Shown here: positions 45,740-53,420 of the stretch, piece after piece
Position numbering within the stretch: the first letter of the stretch is position 1
How the letters are laid out: the number at the start of each line of letters is the position of its first letter
Assembly: GCF_012986595.1 (NCBI RefSeq)
Contig: NZ_JAAQYM010000009.1
Location: forward strand, 1 to 64,000
Direction: 5' to 3'
Source: Pseudomonas koreensis
GTDB lineage: Bacteria > Pseudomonadota > Gammaproteobacteria > Pseudomonadales > Pseudomonadaceae
Length of the DNA stretch: 64,000 bases
Translations under genes and position numbers: made by a program
Notes under the pieces: model-generated
The model's database searches: none
What the model was told of the DNA's origin: nothing
What the model saw: the letters and a program-made list of their open reading frames with translations, nothing else

Positions 45740-46408
45740 TTACTTGAAGAAGTGTTCGAAGGCTTCACTCGCGCGCTGCACGTTGTCGACCAGGATTTTC
45801 ACCTCGGTGACGACGTTGGTCAGGCTCGAGTCGGCGCTGAGGGCGCCAAACATGTTGTAGACGGTCTGGCCGTTGGGCATCGACTCGATACCGATCGACG
45901 ACAGCGGGAACATTTCCCGGCTGCGCAGCACGGCATCGTTGAAGGCGCGCACGTCAGTGATCGAATCGATATCCACCAGAACGGTGTCGACGATGATCTG
46001 CTGACCGGCCACGGCGATGTGAATCGGCAGACCGCCGAATTCGTTCATTTCCAGCTTGATGCTGGGTTCGGAGCTCTGGATCAGAGACAGTGTGATCTCG
46101 TGCGAAGCCACCTCATCCAGTGCCTTGAGGGCGTTGAAGAGGCTATCGATGTTCCAGTTGTTGCCTGCGCTCATGTAATTCTCCGACATGAATGAGCCAG
46201 CCAGAATCGGTTGGCGTAGCTGTTGCTCCATTTGCTTGAGCAAGCTCCGGTTTTCCGGAAGCACCCAAGTTTCGTGTTTCACATAACCGGCGGCAGCCAG
46301 GCCCGCACGCATCTGCTTCATGTAGAAGCTCGATGGTTTTTTCGCGGACGGTTTCGAGCGCTCTCCCTTCGGGCTCTCTGACGCAACGGTGGGGGAGCGG
46401 CTTTTCAT
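45740..46408 (-). CDS. yjfI: DUF2170 protein YjfI with an extra DNA-binding-like N-terminus
   Basis: 222 residues. The C-terminal ~145 residues (from NNWNIDSLFNALKALDE) are the DUF2170 domain that makes up the shorter E. coli YjfI. The N-terminal ~65 residues are extra: a basic low-complexity segment, then FYMKQMRAGLAAAGYVKHET and WVLPENRSLLKQMEQQLR, which resembles a ribbon-helix-helix (strand then helix) such as MazE-like antitoxins. This suggests an autoregulator, since two palindromes flank the gene's own promoter. The DNA-binding role is inference. Confidence 0.8.
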   Translation of the reverse strand: MKSRSPTVASESPKGERSKPSAKKPSSFYMKQMRAGLAAAGYVKHETWVLPENRSLLKQMEQQLRQPILAGSFMSENYMSAGNNWNIDSLFNALKALDEVASHEITLSLIQSSEPSIKLEMNEFGGLPIHIAVAGQQIIVDTVLVDIDSITDVRAFNDAVLRSREMFPLSSIGIESMPNGQTVYNMFGALSADSSLTNVVTEVKILVDNVQRASEAFEHFFK

Positions 46409-46430
46409 GGCGATGACTCCGTTATGAACA

Positions 46431-46445
46431 TCTCACGCGTGAGCC
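46431..46445. promoter_or_regulatory. Palindromic operator O1 at the yjfI transcription start
   Basis: TCTCACGCGTGAGCC, with perfect 12-bp palindrome CTCACGCGTGAG. It sits where transcription from the minus-strand promoter should begin, a classical repressor position. An inverted copy of the whole 15-mer lies 46 bp away. Confidence 0.72.
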
Positions 46446-46474
46446 ACACTACAACCAATTCAAAGTGCCATCAA
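46446..46474 (-). promoter_or_regulatory. Candidate yjfI promoter between two palindromes
   Basis: On the minus strand: TTGATG (46474-46469), 17-base spacer, TAGTGT (46451-46446). It exactly fills the space between operators O1 and O2. Confidence 0.55.
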
Positions 46475-46475
46475 T

Positions 46476-46490
46476 GGCTCACGCGTGAGA
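46476..46490. promoter_or_regulatory. Palindromic operator O2 upstream of the yjfI promoter
   Basis: GGCTCACGCGTGAGA, the exact reverse complement of O1, with the same CTCACGCGTGAG core. Lies one base beyond the -35 box. Confidence 0.72.
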
Positions 46491-46504
46491 TTTTTATGAC
46501 AGAC

Positions 46505-46532
46505 GAAAAAACGCCCGCTACGGCGCGGGCGC
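46505..46532 (-). terminator. Terminator of the cysteine hydrolase gene
   Basis: On the minus strand: stem cgcccgc / gcgggcg (46531-46525 with 46518-46512), followed by six Ts. It insulates the yjfI promoter from the upstream gene. Confidence 0.78.
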
Positions 46533-46559
46533 AAGTTTTGCGAAGTGTGTCCTGAGTGA

Positions 46560-47108
46560 TCAGCGATGCAGGAATTCGTCGGTTGAGACCACGCTGGCGT
46601 AGGCGAAACCCAGCGCTGACATGAACGCCGCGTGAACCTGGGCGGCCGGCACCGTGAGGCCATTGAACTCAAGGTCGCGGCTGGCGCAGGCGTCGTGAAT
46701 CACCGTGACGCCGTAGCCCAGATCCGCGGCGGCGCGGGTGATGCCGTCGATGCACATGTGGCTCATGCTGCCGACGATCACCAGATCCTTGATGCCTTGC
46801 TCGTCGAGGATCGATTGCAGCTCGGTCTCACGGAACGAATTGACGAAATGCTTGAGCACCACCGGTTCGTCCGGGCGATTGAGTACTTTGGGATGCAGTT
46901 TGGCGCCGTCCGAACCCGGGGCGAAGAACGGTGCGTCCGTCGAGGTGAATTCGTGGCGGATGTGCACCACCGGATCGCCCGCTTCGCGGAACACGGCGAG
47001 CAGCCGCGCGGCATTGTCGGCTGCAGCTTCAGCCCCCACTAGCGGCCACTTGCCTTGGGGGAAGTAGTCATTCTGGATATCGACTAGGATGAGCGCTTGC
47101 CTGGTCAT
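46560..47108 (-). CDS. Isochorismatase-superfamily cysteine hydrolase
   Basis: 182 residues, start MTRQALILVDIQNDYF. The expected triad of the superfamily is visible: D10 (VDIQND), K86 (VLKHF) and C119 (GSMSHMCIDG). Members hydrolyse amides or related bonds (nicotinamide, N-carbamoyl compounds, isochorismate), and the sequence alone does not fix the substrate. The gene is divergent from a GlxA-type regulator with 100 bases between the starts, an arrangement that suggests the regulator controls it. Confidence 0.88.
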   Translation of the reverse strand: MTRQALILVDIQNDYFPQGKWPLVGAEAAADNAARLLAVFREAGDPVVHIRHEFTSTDAPFFAPGSDGAKLHPKVLNRPDEPVVLKHFVNSFRETELQSILDEQGIKDLVIVGSMSHMCIDGITRAAADLGYGVTVIHDACASRDLEFNGLTVPAAQVHAAFMSALGFAYASVVSTDEFLHR

Positions 47109-47208
47109 GTGTGTGTCCTCGATGCATGGGCTGGAAGTGGATTCAGTATTGGCGCTGGCCGGCGGTTCGAGAATTGGCCGTACCGACAATAAGCAGGGGA
47201 AAACTGAC

Positions 47209-48210
47209 ATGGGCGCAGAAAGGGCCGCCACGGTGGAACTGGGCGTACTGATTTACCCGGGCGCACAACTGGCGGCGGTGCATGGTCTGACCGACCTGTT
47301 CGCGGTCGCCAACCGGATCGCTGCGGAGCATCAGACCGCGCAGTTGCCAATGCTGCGGGTCAGTCATTGGCAATGCGCTGCCGAGCAGGCGCCGCAGCGG
47401 ATCTACGACAGTCACCCGGACGGCGACAGTGGTTTGCTGGCGGTGCTGATTCCACCGTCCATCGGCGGTTTTGCTGCGTCCCGCGTTCCACCCGCGTTGC
47501 TGCAATGGCTGCGCGACCAGCATGCCCGCGGCGCAACCCTCGGTGGTGTCTGCGTAGGTTCATTGCTGCTGGCCGAAAGCGGCCTGCTCGACGGTCGCAG
47601 CGCCACCACGCACTGGACCTCGGCGAAGGCGTTTGCCGAGCGTTATCCGAACATCCGGCTCAACGCCGATACCCCGATTGTCGATGACGGCGACCTGATC
47701 ACCACCGCTGGCTTGATGGCCTGGTCGGAGCTGGGTTTGCGCCTGGTCGACCGGCTGCTCGGGCCGAGCATCGCCAGCGGCACCGCGCGGTTTCTGGTGA
47801 TGGAACACAGCGACAGCGCCAGTGCCTGCGGCAGCAATTTTGCGCCGATCCTGAATCATGGTGATGCGTCGATTCTCAAGGTTCAGCATTGGCTGCAAGG
47901 GACCGGCGCGACCGACGTTTCGCTGACCTCGATGGCCGAGCGGGCGGGGCTGGAAGAGCGCACGTTTCTGCGTCGTTTCCGTGCGGCGACCGGGTTGAAA
48001 CCCACCGAATATTGCCAGCATCTGCGGGTTGGCAAGGCGCGAGAACTGCTCGAATTCACCAATGGCACCATCGACCACATTGCATGGACGGTGGGTTATC
48101 AGGACCCGGGAGCGTTTCGCGCGATCTTCAAGAAAATCACCGGGCTGACGCCGAGTGATTATCGGGCGCGGTTTGGCATCACTCCGCCCGTGAAAGCACC
48201 GATCACCTGA
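47209..48210 (+). CDS. GlxA-family (DJ-1/PfpI plus AraC) transcriptional regulator
   Basis: 333 residues. Residues ~8-190 form a DJ-1/PfpI domain with the nucleophile-elbow-like GGVCVGSLLLAESG; the C-terminal ~100 residues are an AraC/XylS double helix-turn-helix (TSMAERAGLEERTFLRRFR and IDHIAWTVGYQDPGAFRAIF). Such regulators sense small nitrogenous metabolites in some cases. Start at MGAERAATVELG behind aggggaaa; earlier frame overlaps the divergent gene. Probable target: the neighbouring hydrolase and perhaps itself. Confidence 0.9.
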   Translation: MGAERAATVELGVLIYPGAQLAAVHGLTDLFAVANRIAAEHQTAQLPMLRVSHWQCAAEQAPQRIYDSHPDGDSGLLAVLIPPSIGGFAASRVPPALLQWLRDQHARGATLGGVCVGSLLLAESGLLDGRSATTHWTSAKAFAERYPNIRLNADTPIVDDGDLITTAGLMAWSELGLRLVDRLLGPSIASGTARFLVMEHSDSASACGSNFAPILNHGDASILKVQHWLQGTGATDVSLTSMAERAGLEERTFLRRFRAATGLKPTEYCQHLRVGKARELLEFTNGTIDHIAWTVGYQDPGAFRAIFKKITGLTPSDYRARFGITPPVKAPIT

Positions 48211-48396
48211 TATATGAACCTCGCAAAATCGTGCAAATTACCGGGGTTTGACGCCCGGTCGTGCAGATTGAAACGGGCGTGATGCCATCACCGTTATGGC
48301 AAACCTCTGATTCGCCGAAGTTTTCCACAGGTTTGCGGTTGGCCTGATCTCTGCACCGTTCATCACTCCATTCACCGAAACGCTGCAGGGGGACGC

Positions 48397-49506
48397 ATGA
48401 CCCCGACGCCGAGCAGGAAAGTGGTCGTGGCCCACTCGGTGCGCACCGGCGCACCGCAACACGAAGTGCAGACCAACAAGGCGCTGGCCCGGTGGCTGGC
48501 GCAGATTCTCGGGTTCAAGTTTGGTGGCAGCTACGACCCGGAAAAACACCGCGGTCGCGATCTGTACTGGTTGCCGACGCAAACCATCGTCGGCGCCAGC
48601 CAGGCGCAGCAATTGGGCATCAACGGTGCGGATGACTTGTGGGGTGGATACGTCGAACACGATTTCATCTGCACCAAAGCCATCAGCCACGGCCTGCGCA
48701 GCCATCTGGCCCACGCCCCCCAAGGCTGGTCGCCGCTGTTCGCTGAGCGCGTGCGCGACGTGGTGCTCGATGGCCTGACGGTGTTTGCCCTGGAAGATGC
48801 GCGGCCCGCTGCCGAGCACTTGTTGTACAGCGGACCGATCCGTCTCAAACCGATTCACGCCTGTGCCGGTCGCGGCCAGGAAGTTATCAACAGCCTTGCC
48901 GCGTTCGATGAGGTTCTCGCCCGTGCGGAGGCCGCCGAGCTGTTTCGTGAAGGCGTGGTGCTGGAGCAGGACTTGAGCAAGGTCTTCACCCACAGCGTCG
49001 GCCAGTCATTCATCGGCGGCAAGGTGCTGAGCTACTGCGGTGATCAATACTTGACCCAGGATGCTCACGGCGAAGACGTCTACGGTGGCTCGAACTTGCT
49101 GGTGGTGCCGGGCGGTTACGCGGAGTTGCTGGCGCTGCAGCTGCCGGACGAGGTGCGGCTGGCCATCGAACAGGCGCAGATTTTCGACCGGGCGGCGGAT
49201 GAGGCCTATCCGGATTTCTACGCCTCGCGCCGCAACTACGACATTGCCCAGGGCCTGGACAGTCATGGCAAACCCCGCAGCGGTGTACTCGAACAATCCT
49301 GGCGCATGGGCGGTGCCAGCAGCGCTGAACTGGCCGCGCTGCAATGCTTCGTCAACGATCCCCACATGCCAGCGATCCGCGTGTCGACGGTGGAAACCTA
49401 CAGCGAGCAGACCCTGCCGGCAGACGCCATCGAAATCTATCGCGGGCCGGCCGAGAACAGCGACTTTCTTCTTAAATACGTAACGGTCAAATCCTATGAC
49501 GGCTAG
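48397..49506 (+). CDS. DUF3182 protein, ATP-grasp-like
   Basis: 369 residues, start MTPTPSRKVVVAHSVRTGAP. No signal peptide. Blocks such as GPIRLKPIHACAGRGQEVI, FREGVVLEQDL and YGGSNLLVVPGG resemble nucleotide-binding strands of ATP-grasp/biotin-carboxylase-like enzymes; the family is named only DUF3182. The substrate is unknown. Its end overlaps the next gene by 11 bases, so the two are coupled. A 186-base gap upstream holds no clear promoter. Confidence 0.8.
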   Translation: MTPTPSRKVVVAHSVRTGAPQHEVQTNKALARWLAQILGFKFGGSYDPEKHRGRDLYWLPTQTIVGASQAQQLGINGADDLWGGYVEHDFICTKAISHGLRSHLAHAPQGWSPLFAERVRDVVLDGLTVFALEDARPAAEHLLYSGPIRLKPIHACAGRGQEVINSLAAFDEVLARAEAAELFREGVVLEQDLSKVFTHSVGQSFIGGKVLSYCGDQYLTQDAHGEDVYGGSNLLVVPGGYAELLALQLPDEVRLAIEQAQIFDRAADEAYPDFYASRRNYDIAQGLDSHGKPRSGVLEQSWRMGGASSAELAALQCFVNDPHMPAIRVSTVETYSEQTLPADAIEIYRGPAENSDFLLKYVTVKSYDG

Positions 49507-50254
49507 AAGCGAAAGCATTCAAATCGACATTGATGACGAACAGATGAGCGGGACGTTTCTCAGCCCCAAATCGAAAGTCCCCGGCGTGTTGTTTGTGCAC
49601 GGCTGGGGCGGTAGCCAGGAGCGCGACCTCGAACGCGCCAAGGGCATCGCCGGACTTGGCTGCGTCTGTCTGACTTTCGACCTGCGCGGCCACACCGGTG
49701 GCACCGGCATTCCGCTGACCCGGGTGACGCGCGAAGACAACCTGCGCGACCTGCTCGCTGCCTATGACCGCCTGCTCGCGCACCCGGCGCTCGACACCTC
49801 GGCGATTGCGGTGGTCGGTACCAGTTATGGCGGTTATCTGGCCTCGATCCTCACCTCATTGCGTCCAGTGCGCTGGCTGGCGCTGCGGGTGCCGGCGCTG
49901 TATCGCGACGAGCAATGGCACACGCCCAAGCGTGATCTCGACAAGGCGGATTTGCGTGACTACCGGAGCACGCTGGTGCGCGCCGATACCAATCGCGCGC
50001 TGCATGCCTGTTCGCAATTCACGGGGGATGTCTTGCTGGTGGAATCGGAAACCGACGAGTACGTGCCTCACGCGGCAATCATGAGTTACCGCGCGGCGTG
50101 TCAGCAGACGCATTCGCTGACGCACCGGATCATCGACGGCGCCGACCATGCCTTGAGCGAGCCGGTTTCGCAGCAGGCCTACACCTCGATTCTGGTGGAC
50201 TGGATTACCGAGATGGTGGTCGGGGAGCGGTTGAGCATCATCCAGTCCACATGA
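49496..50254 (+). CDS. Alpha/beta hydrolase coupled to the DUF3182 gene
   Basis: 252 residues. Catalytic triad readable as S110 in VVGTSYGGYLAS, D187 in ESETDEYVP and H218 in DGADHALSE; oxyanion region VHGWGGSQ. Likely a cytosolic esterase, thioesterase or peptidase-like enzyme. The ATG lies inside the end of the DUF3182 frame. The pairing suggests the hydrolase removes or edits what the ATP-grasp-like partner makes. Followed by a REPIN and a convergent gene. Confidence 0.88.
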   Translation: MTARSESIQIDIDDEQMSGTFLSPKSKVPGVLFVHGWGGSQERDLERAKGIAGLGCVCLTFDLRGHTGGTGIPLTRVTREDNLRDLLAAYDRLLAHPALDTSAIAVVGTSYGGYLASILTSLRPVRWLALRVPALYRDEQWHTPKRDLDKADLRDYRSTLVRADTNRALHACSQFTGDVLLVESETDEYVPHAAIMSYRAACQQTHSLTHRIIDGADHALSEPVSQQAYTSILVDWITEMVVGERLSIIQST

Positions 50255-50275
50255 TCTGTGGTGTCCTTCCGGACG

Positions 50276-50345
50276 CCTTCGCGAGCAGGCTCGCTCCCAC
50301 TTTTGGAATGCGTACAACCTGTGGGAGCGAGCCTGCTCGCGAAGG
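50276..50345. repeat. REPIN (class 2) between convergent genes
   Basis: Perfect 25-base inverted arms (50276-50300 and 50321-50345), core gcgagcaggctcgctcccac, loop of 20 bases. Lies between the ends of the hydrolase and ybhN genes, where it may act as a two-way terminator or mRNA stabiliser. Confidence 0.92.
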
Positions 50346-50368
50346 GGGCATCAGCCTCGACTACAGAA

Positions 50369-51355
50369 TCAAGAAGGTTTCTTCTCGATCCGCAACGCCT
50401 TCGCCTTGGCCTCCACCAACAGATACATCACCACCGTGATCAACAACGGCAGCAGAAAATAAATCGCCCGGTACGCCAGCAAACCCGCCACCAGACTCCC
50501 GCGTGAAGCCTCGTGTTGAAGCAGCGCGACGAACACCGCTTCCAGCACCCCGAGCCCCGCCGGAATGTGGGTGATGACCCCGGCAATCGCGCTGATCAAC
50601 AACACGCCGAGCACCAACGGATAGTCCAGCTTGCCCGGCAGCAGAGTGAATATCACCGCCGCCATCAGCGACCAGTTCAGCGCACCGAGCAGCAATTGCA
50701 GCACGGCCATGCGCAAGGACGGCAGGTTGATTTCCACCCCGCGAATCGACCACTCGCGGCGCCTTGAGAACTGGCACGCGGCGAGGTAACCGGCACTCAC
50801 CAGCAACAGCAGCACGCCGATGCCCTGCAATGCACCACTGCTGACTTTCCAGCCCGGCGGCATGCTCACCAGGCCACTGCTGAACACCGCACCGGCAATC
50901 GTCATGTAGCCGAACCAGTTGGTCGCCAGGCTCAGGCCGAGGATTTTGGCGATGTTGCCTTTGCTTACGCCCAGACGCGAATAGAGTCGATAGCGCATGG
51001 CGATGCCGCCGACCCAGGCGCTGAGATTAAGGTTGAAGGCGTAGCTGATGATCCCCACCGGCAGGATCTGTTTCCAGGTCAGGTCCTGGCGGATGTAGGT
51101 GCGGCCGATCAGGTCAAAACTGGCGTAGGTCAGAAAGCTCAGCAGGGTCAGGCCGGCCGCGATGATCAGCGTGCGCACCTTGAAGTCGGCGAGGGTTTGC
51201 AGCACTTCGGCCCATTCGATGCGCATGGCGAACAGCGTCAGCAAGACAATCAACGCGAGGAAAAACAACAGCGTCAGTGGACGTTTCCAGCGGCTCCACT
51301 TTGAGTGCGTCGCTGGCGCGGCATGCCTTGCCGAGTGCGCTTCGGAATGACTCAT
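50369..51355 (-). CDS. ybhN: YbhN-type LPG-synthase-TM (flippase-like) membrane protein
   Basis: 328 residues with about eight predicted membrane helices and the family loop SYAFNLNLSAWVGGIAMRYRLY. The family equals the flippase half of MprF (lysyl-phosphatidylglycerol synthase) without the aminoacyl-transfer domain. Overlaps the end of clsB by four bases (ATGA). E. coli has the same ybhP-clsB-ybhN order, which ties it to phospholipid handling; the substrate is not known. Confidence 0.9.
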   Translation of the reverse strand: MSHSEAHSARHAAPATHSKWSRWKRPLTLLFFLALIVLLTLFAMRIEWAEVLQTLADFKVRTLIIAAGLTLLSFLTYASFDLIGRTYIRQDLTWKQILPVGIISYAFNLNLSAWVGGIAMRYRLYSRLGVSKGNIAKILGLSLATNWFGYMTIAGAVFSSGLVSMPPGWKVSSGALQGIGVLLLLVSAGYLAACQFSRRREWSIRGVEINLPSLRMAVLQLLLGALNWSLMAAVIFTLLPGKLDYPLVLGVLLISAIAGVITHIPAGLGVLEAVFVALLQHEASRGSLVAGLLAYRAIYFLLPLLITVVMYLLVEAKAKALRIEKKPS

Positions 51356-52626
51356 GGCCTGGCACCTCGAAACGGCTTGAGCCGCGGTTTATGCGCCGGC
51401 AACCAACCGGCCATCGCCGGAAAGTGCCGCAGGAAGTGGAACACCAGAAACCCCATGGTCATATGCCAGATTCGCCCGCGCGGGGACATGTCGGCATCCA
51501 TGGCCTTGCAGTGGTTCTGGCTCAGGTCTTCGAGGCGTTCGAACAAATGCTGATTGAACGCGCGATCGCGGATCAGCACGTTGGCTTCCAGATTCAGCGA
51601 CAGGCTCAGCGGATCGAGATTGCTCGAGCCGACGGTGCTCCATTCCTCGTCCACCAGCGCGACTTTTCCGTGCAGCGGCCGTTGGCAATATTCGTGGATC
51701 TGCACGCCGGCCTTGAGCAGGTAGTCGTAGGTCATGCGCGCCGCCAGCTTCGCCACCAACATGTCCGGCTGGCCTTGCAGGATCAGCCGTACGTCGACGC
51801 CACGGCGCGCCGCATTGCGGATCTCGCGCAGCAGGCGGTAGCCGGGAAAGAAGTAGGCATTGGCGATGACCACCCGACGTTTGGCCCGGCGCAGTGCCTG
51901 CAAGTACACGTCTTCGATATCGGTGTGATGCTGATCGTTATCGCGAAACACCAGGCGCACCTGACCGTCATGCTCGTTGAAGGCCATGTCGGCGCGACGC
52001 TGGCGCCGACGCTGCCACCAGAACCGCGCGCGCCCCGGCCGACCGCTTTGCAGCAGGGCAAAGTGATGGATGTCAGTGACCACCGGCCCCTGAATCTGCA
52101 CCGCATAATCCTGTTTCGCCTCGGGGCCGAAGTCGGCCAGGTGATCGCCGGAAAAGTTGATCCCGCCAATGAACGCGATCAGTCCGTCGACCACCACGAT
52201 CTTGCGGTGCAGGCGGCGGAACCAGTTGGTGCGAAAGCCCAGATGTTTGGGCGCCGGATCAAATATCTGCAGGTGCACGCCCGCGTCGCTCAGTGCCGCG
52301 AGATAACCGGTGCTCAACTCGCCACAACCGAAGCCGTCGAGGCTGACGGTGGTGCGTACGCCGCGCCGGGCGGCGTCGATCAGGATCTGCTGCAATTCTG
52401 CGCCGACCTTGTCTTCGAAAACGATGAAGGTCTCCAGCAGGATTTCACTTTTCGCCGCACGCATGGCGTCGAACACCCGGGGGAAATATTCCTCGCCGTT
52501 TTCCAGCAACTCGATGCGGTTGTTGCCCTGCCAACTGTACTCGACGTCGACCTGGCCGGGTTCGCGCACGGGCGGGTTGATGCTGATCGGTTCCACGGCG
52601 GATTTCTCCAGCGGTGCGCTGCTCAT
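51352..52626 (-). CDS. clsB: Cardiolipin synthase B (phospholipase D family)
   Basis: 424 residues with both HKD motifs: H140, K142, D147 (LHRKIVVVDG) and H319, K321, D326 (LHGKVALVDE). No N-terminal membrane helices, unlike ClsA. ClsB makes cardiolipin from phosphatidylglycerol, or phosphatidylglycerol itself from other donors. It starts within the end of ybhP (4-base overlap). Confidence 0.93.
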   Translation of the reverse strand: MSSAPLEKSAVEPISINPPVREPGQVDVEYSWQGNNRIELLENGEEYFPRVFDAMRAAKSEILLETFIVFEDKVGAELQQILIDAARRGVRTTVSLDGFGCGELSTGYLAALSDAGVHLQIFDPAPKHLGFRTNWFRRLHRKIVVVDGLIAFIGGINFSGDHLADFGPEAKQDYAVQIQGPVVTDIHHFALLQSGRPGRARFWWQRRRQRRADMAFNEHDGQVRLVFRDNDQHHTDIEDVYLQALRRAKRRVVIANAYFFPGYRLLREIRNAARRGVDVRLILQGQPDMLVAKLAARMTYDYLLKAGVQIHEYCQRPLHGKVALVDEEWSTVGSSNLDPLSLSLNLEANVLIRDRAFNQHLFERLEDLSQNHCKAMDADMSPRGRIWHMTMGFLVFHFLRHFPAMAGWLPAHKPRLKPFRGARP

Positions 52627-53420
52627 AATTCAATCTCCACCGATAAAGGGGCGTGGTCGGACAGGTGAGACCAGGGCCGGTTTGCCAGGACTTTGGGTTG
52701 GCTGGCCTTGAGGTTGCGTACGTAGATGCGGTCCAGGCGCAGGGTCGGCAGGCGCGCGGGAAAGCTGCGCGCCGGTTTGCCATGATGCTCGGCGAACACC
52801 TCGCGCAGGCCGCAAGGCTTGAGTAGCGCATCGGCGCGCTGGCGCCAGTCATTGAAGTCACCGGCAACGATCACCGGCGCATCCTCCGGCAGCTCCGCGA
52901 GACGCTGACCGAGCAACTGCAGTTGCGCGTTGCGATGGCTTTCGCGCAGGCCCAGGTGCACGCAGATGGCATGCACTTCGACGCCATCGCCGGGCAGGCG
53001 TAGCACGCAGTGCAACAGGCCGCGGTTCTCATGGCCGCTGATCGACACGTCGAGGTTGTCGTGGCGGATGATCTGGAATTTCGACAGCAACGCATTGCCG
53101 TGATCACCCTCCGGGTACACCGCGTTGCGCCCATAGGCGAATTGCGGCCAAAGGCTGTCGGCGAGGAACTCGTATTGCGGCATTGTCGGCCAATTGCTGT
53201 AGCGCTTGGGATGGTGCTCGTGGGTGCCGTGGACTTCCTGCAGAAACACCACGTCGGCCGCCACGCTCCGCACTGCTTCGCGCAGCTCCGGGAGGATGAA
53301 GCGTCGATTGAGGGCAGTGAAACCCTTGTGCGTGTTGACCGTCAGCACGGTGAAACGGCGCACTGAGGGGGTTACCACCGAACCCTCATCGGTGAAGCCC
53401 ACCGGTTCTGGAATACTCAT
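52623..53420 (-). CDS. ybhP: Endonuclease/exonuclease/phosphatase-family protein YbhP
   Basis: 265 residues of the EEP fold: VNTHKGF, VVFLQEVHG (metal-binding Glu), GDFNDW and terminal SDHAPL are the family's catalytic blocks. The fold covers nucleases and lipid or sugar phosphatases; next to cardiolipin synthase a phospholipid-related phosphodiesterase is plausible, but no test is known to me. Coupled at both ends by ATGA overlaps. Confidence 0.88.
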   Translation of the reverse strand: MSIPEPVGFTDEGSVVTPSVRRFTVLTVNTHKGFTALNRRFILPELREAVRSVAADVVFLQEVHGTHEHHPKRYSNWPTMPQYEFLADSLWPQFAYGRNAVYPEGDHGNALLSKFQIIRHDNLDVSISGHENRGLLHCVLRLPGDGVEVHAICVHLGLRESHRNAQLQLLGQRLAELPEDAPVIVAGDFNDWRQRADALLKPCGLREVFAEHHGKPARSFPARLPTLRLDRIYVRNLKASQPKVLANRPWSHLSDHAPLSVEIEL

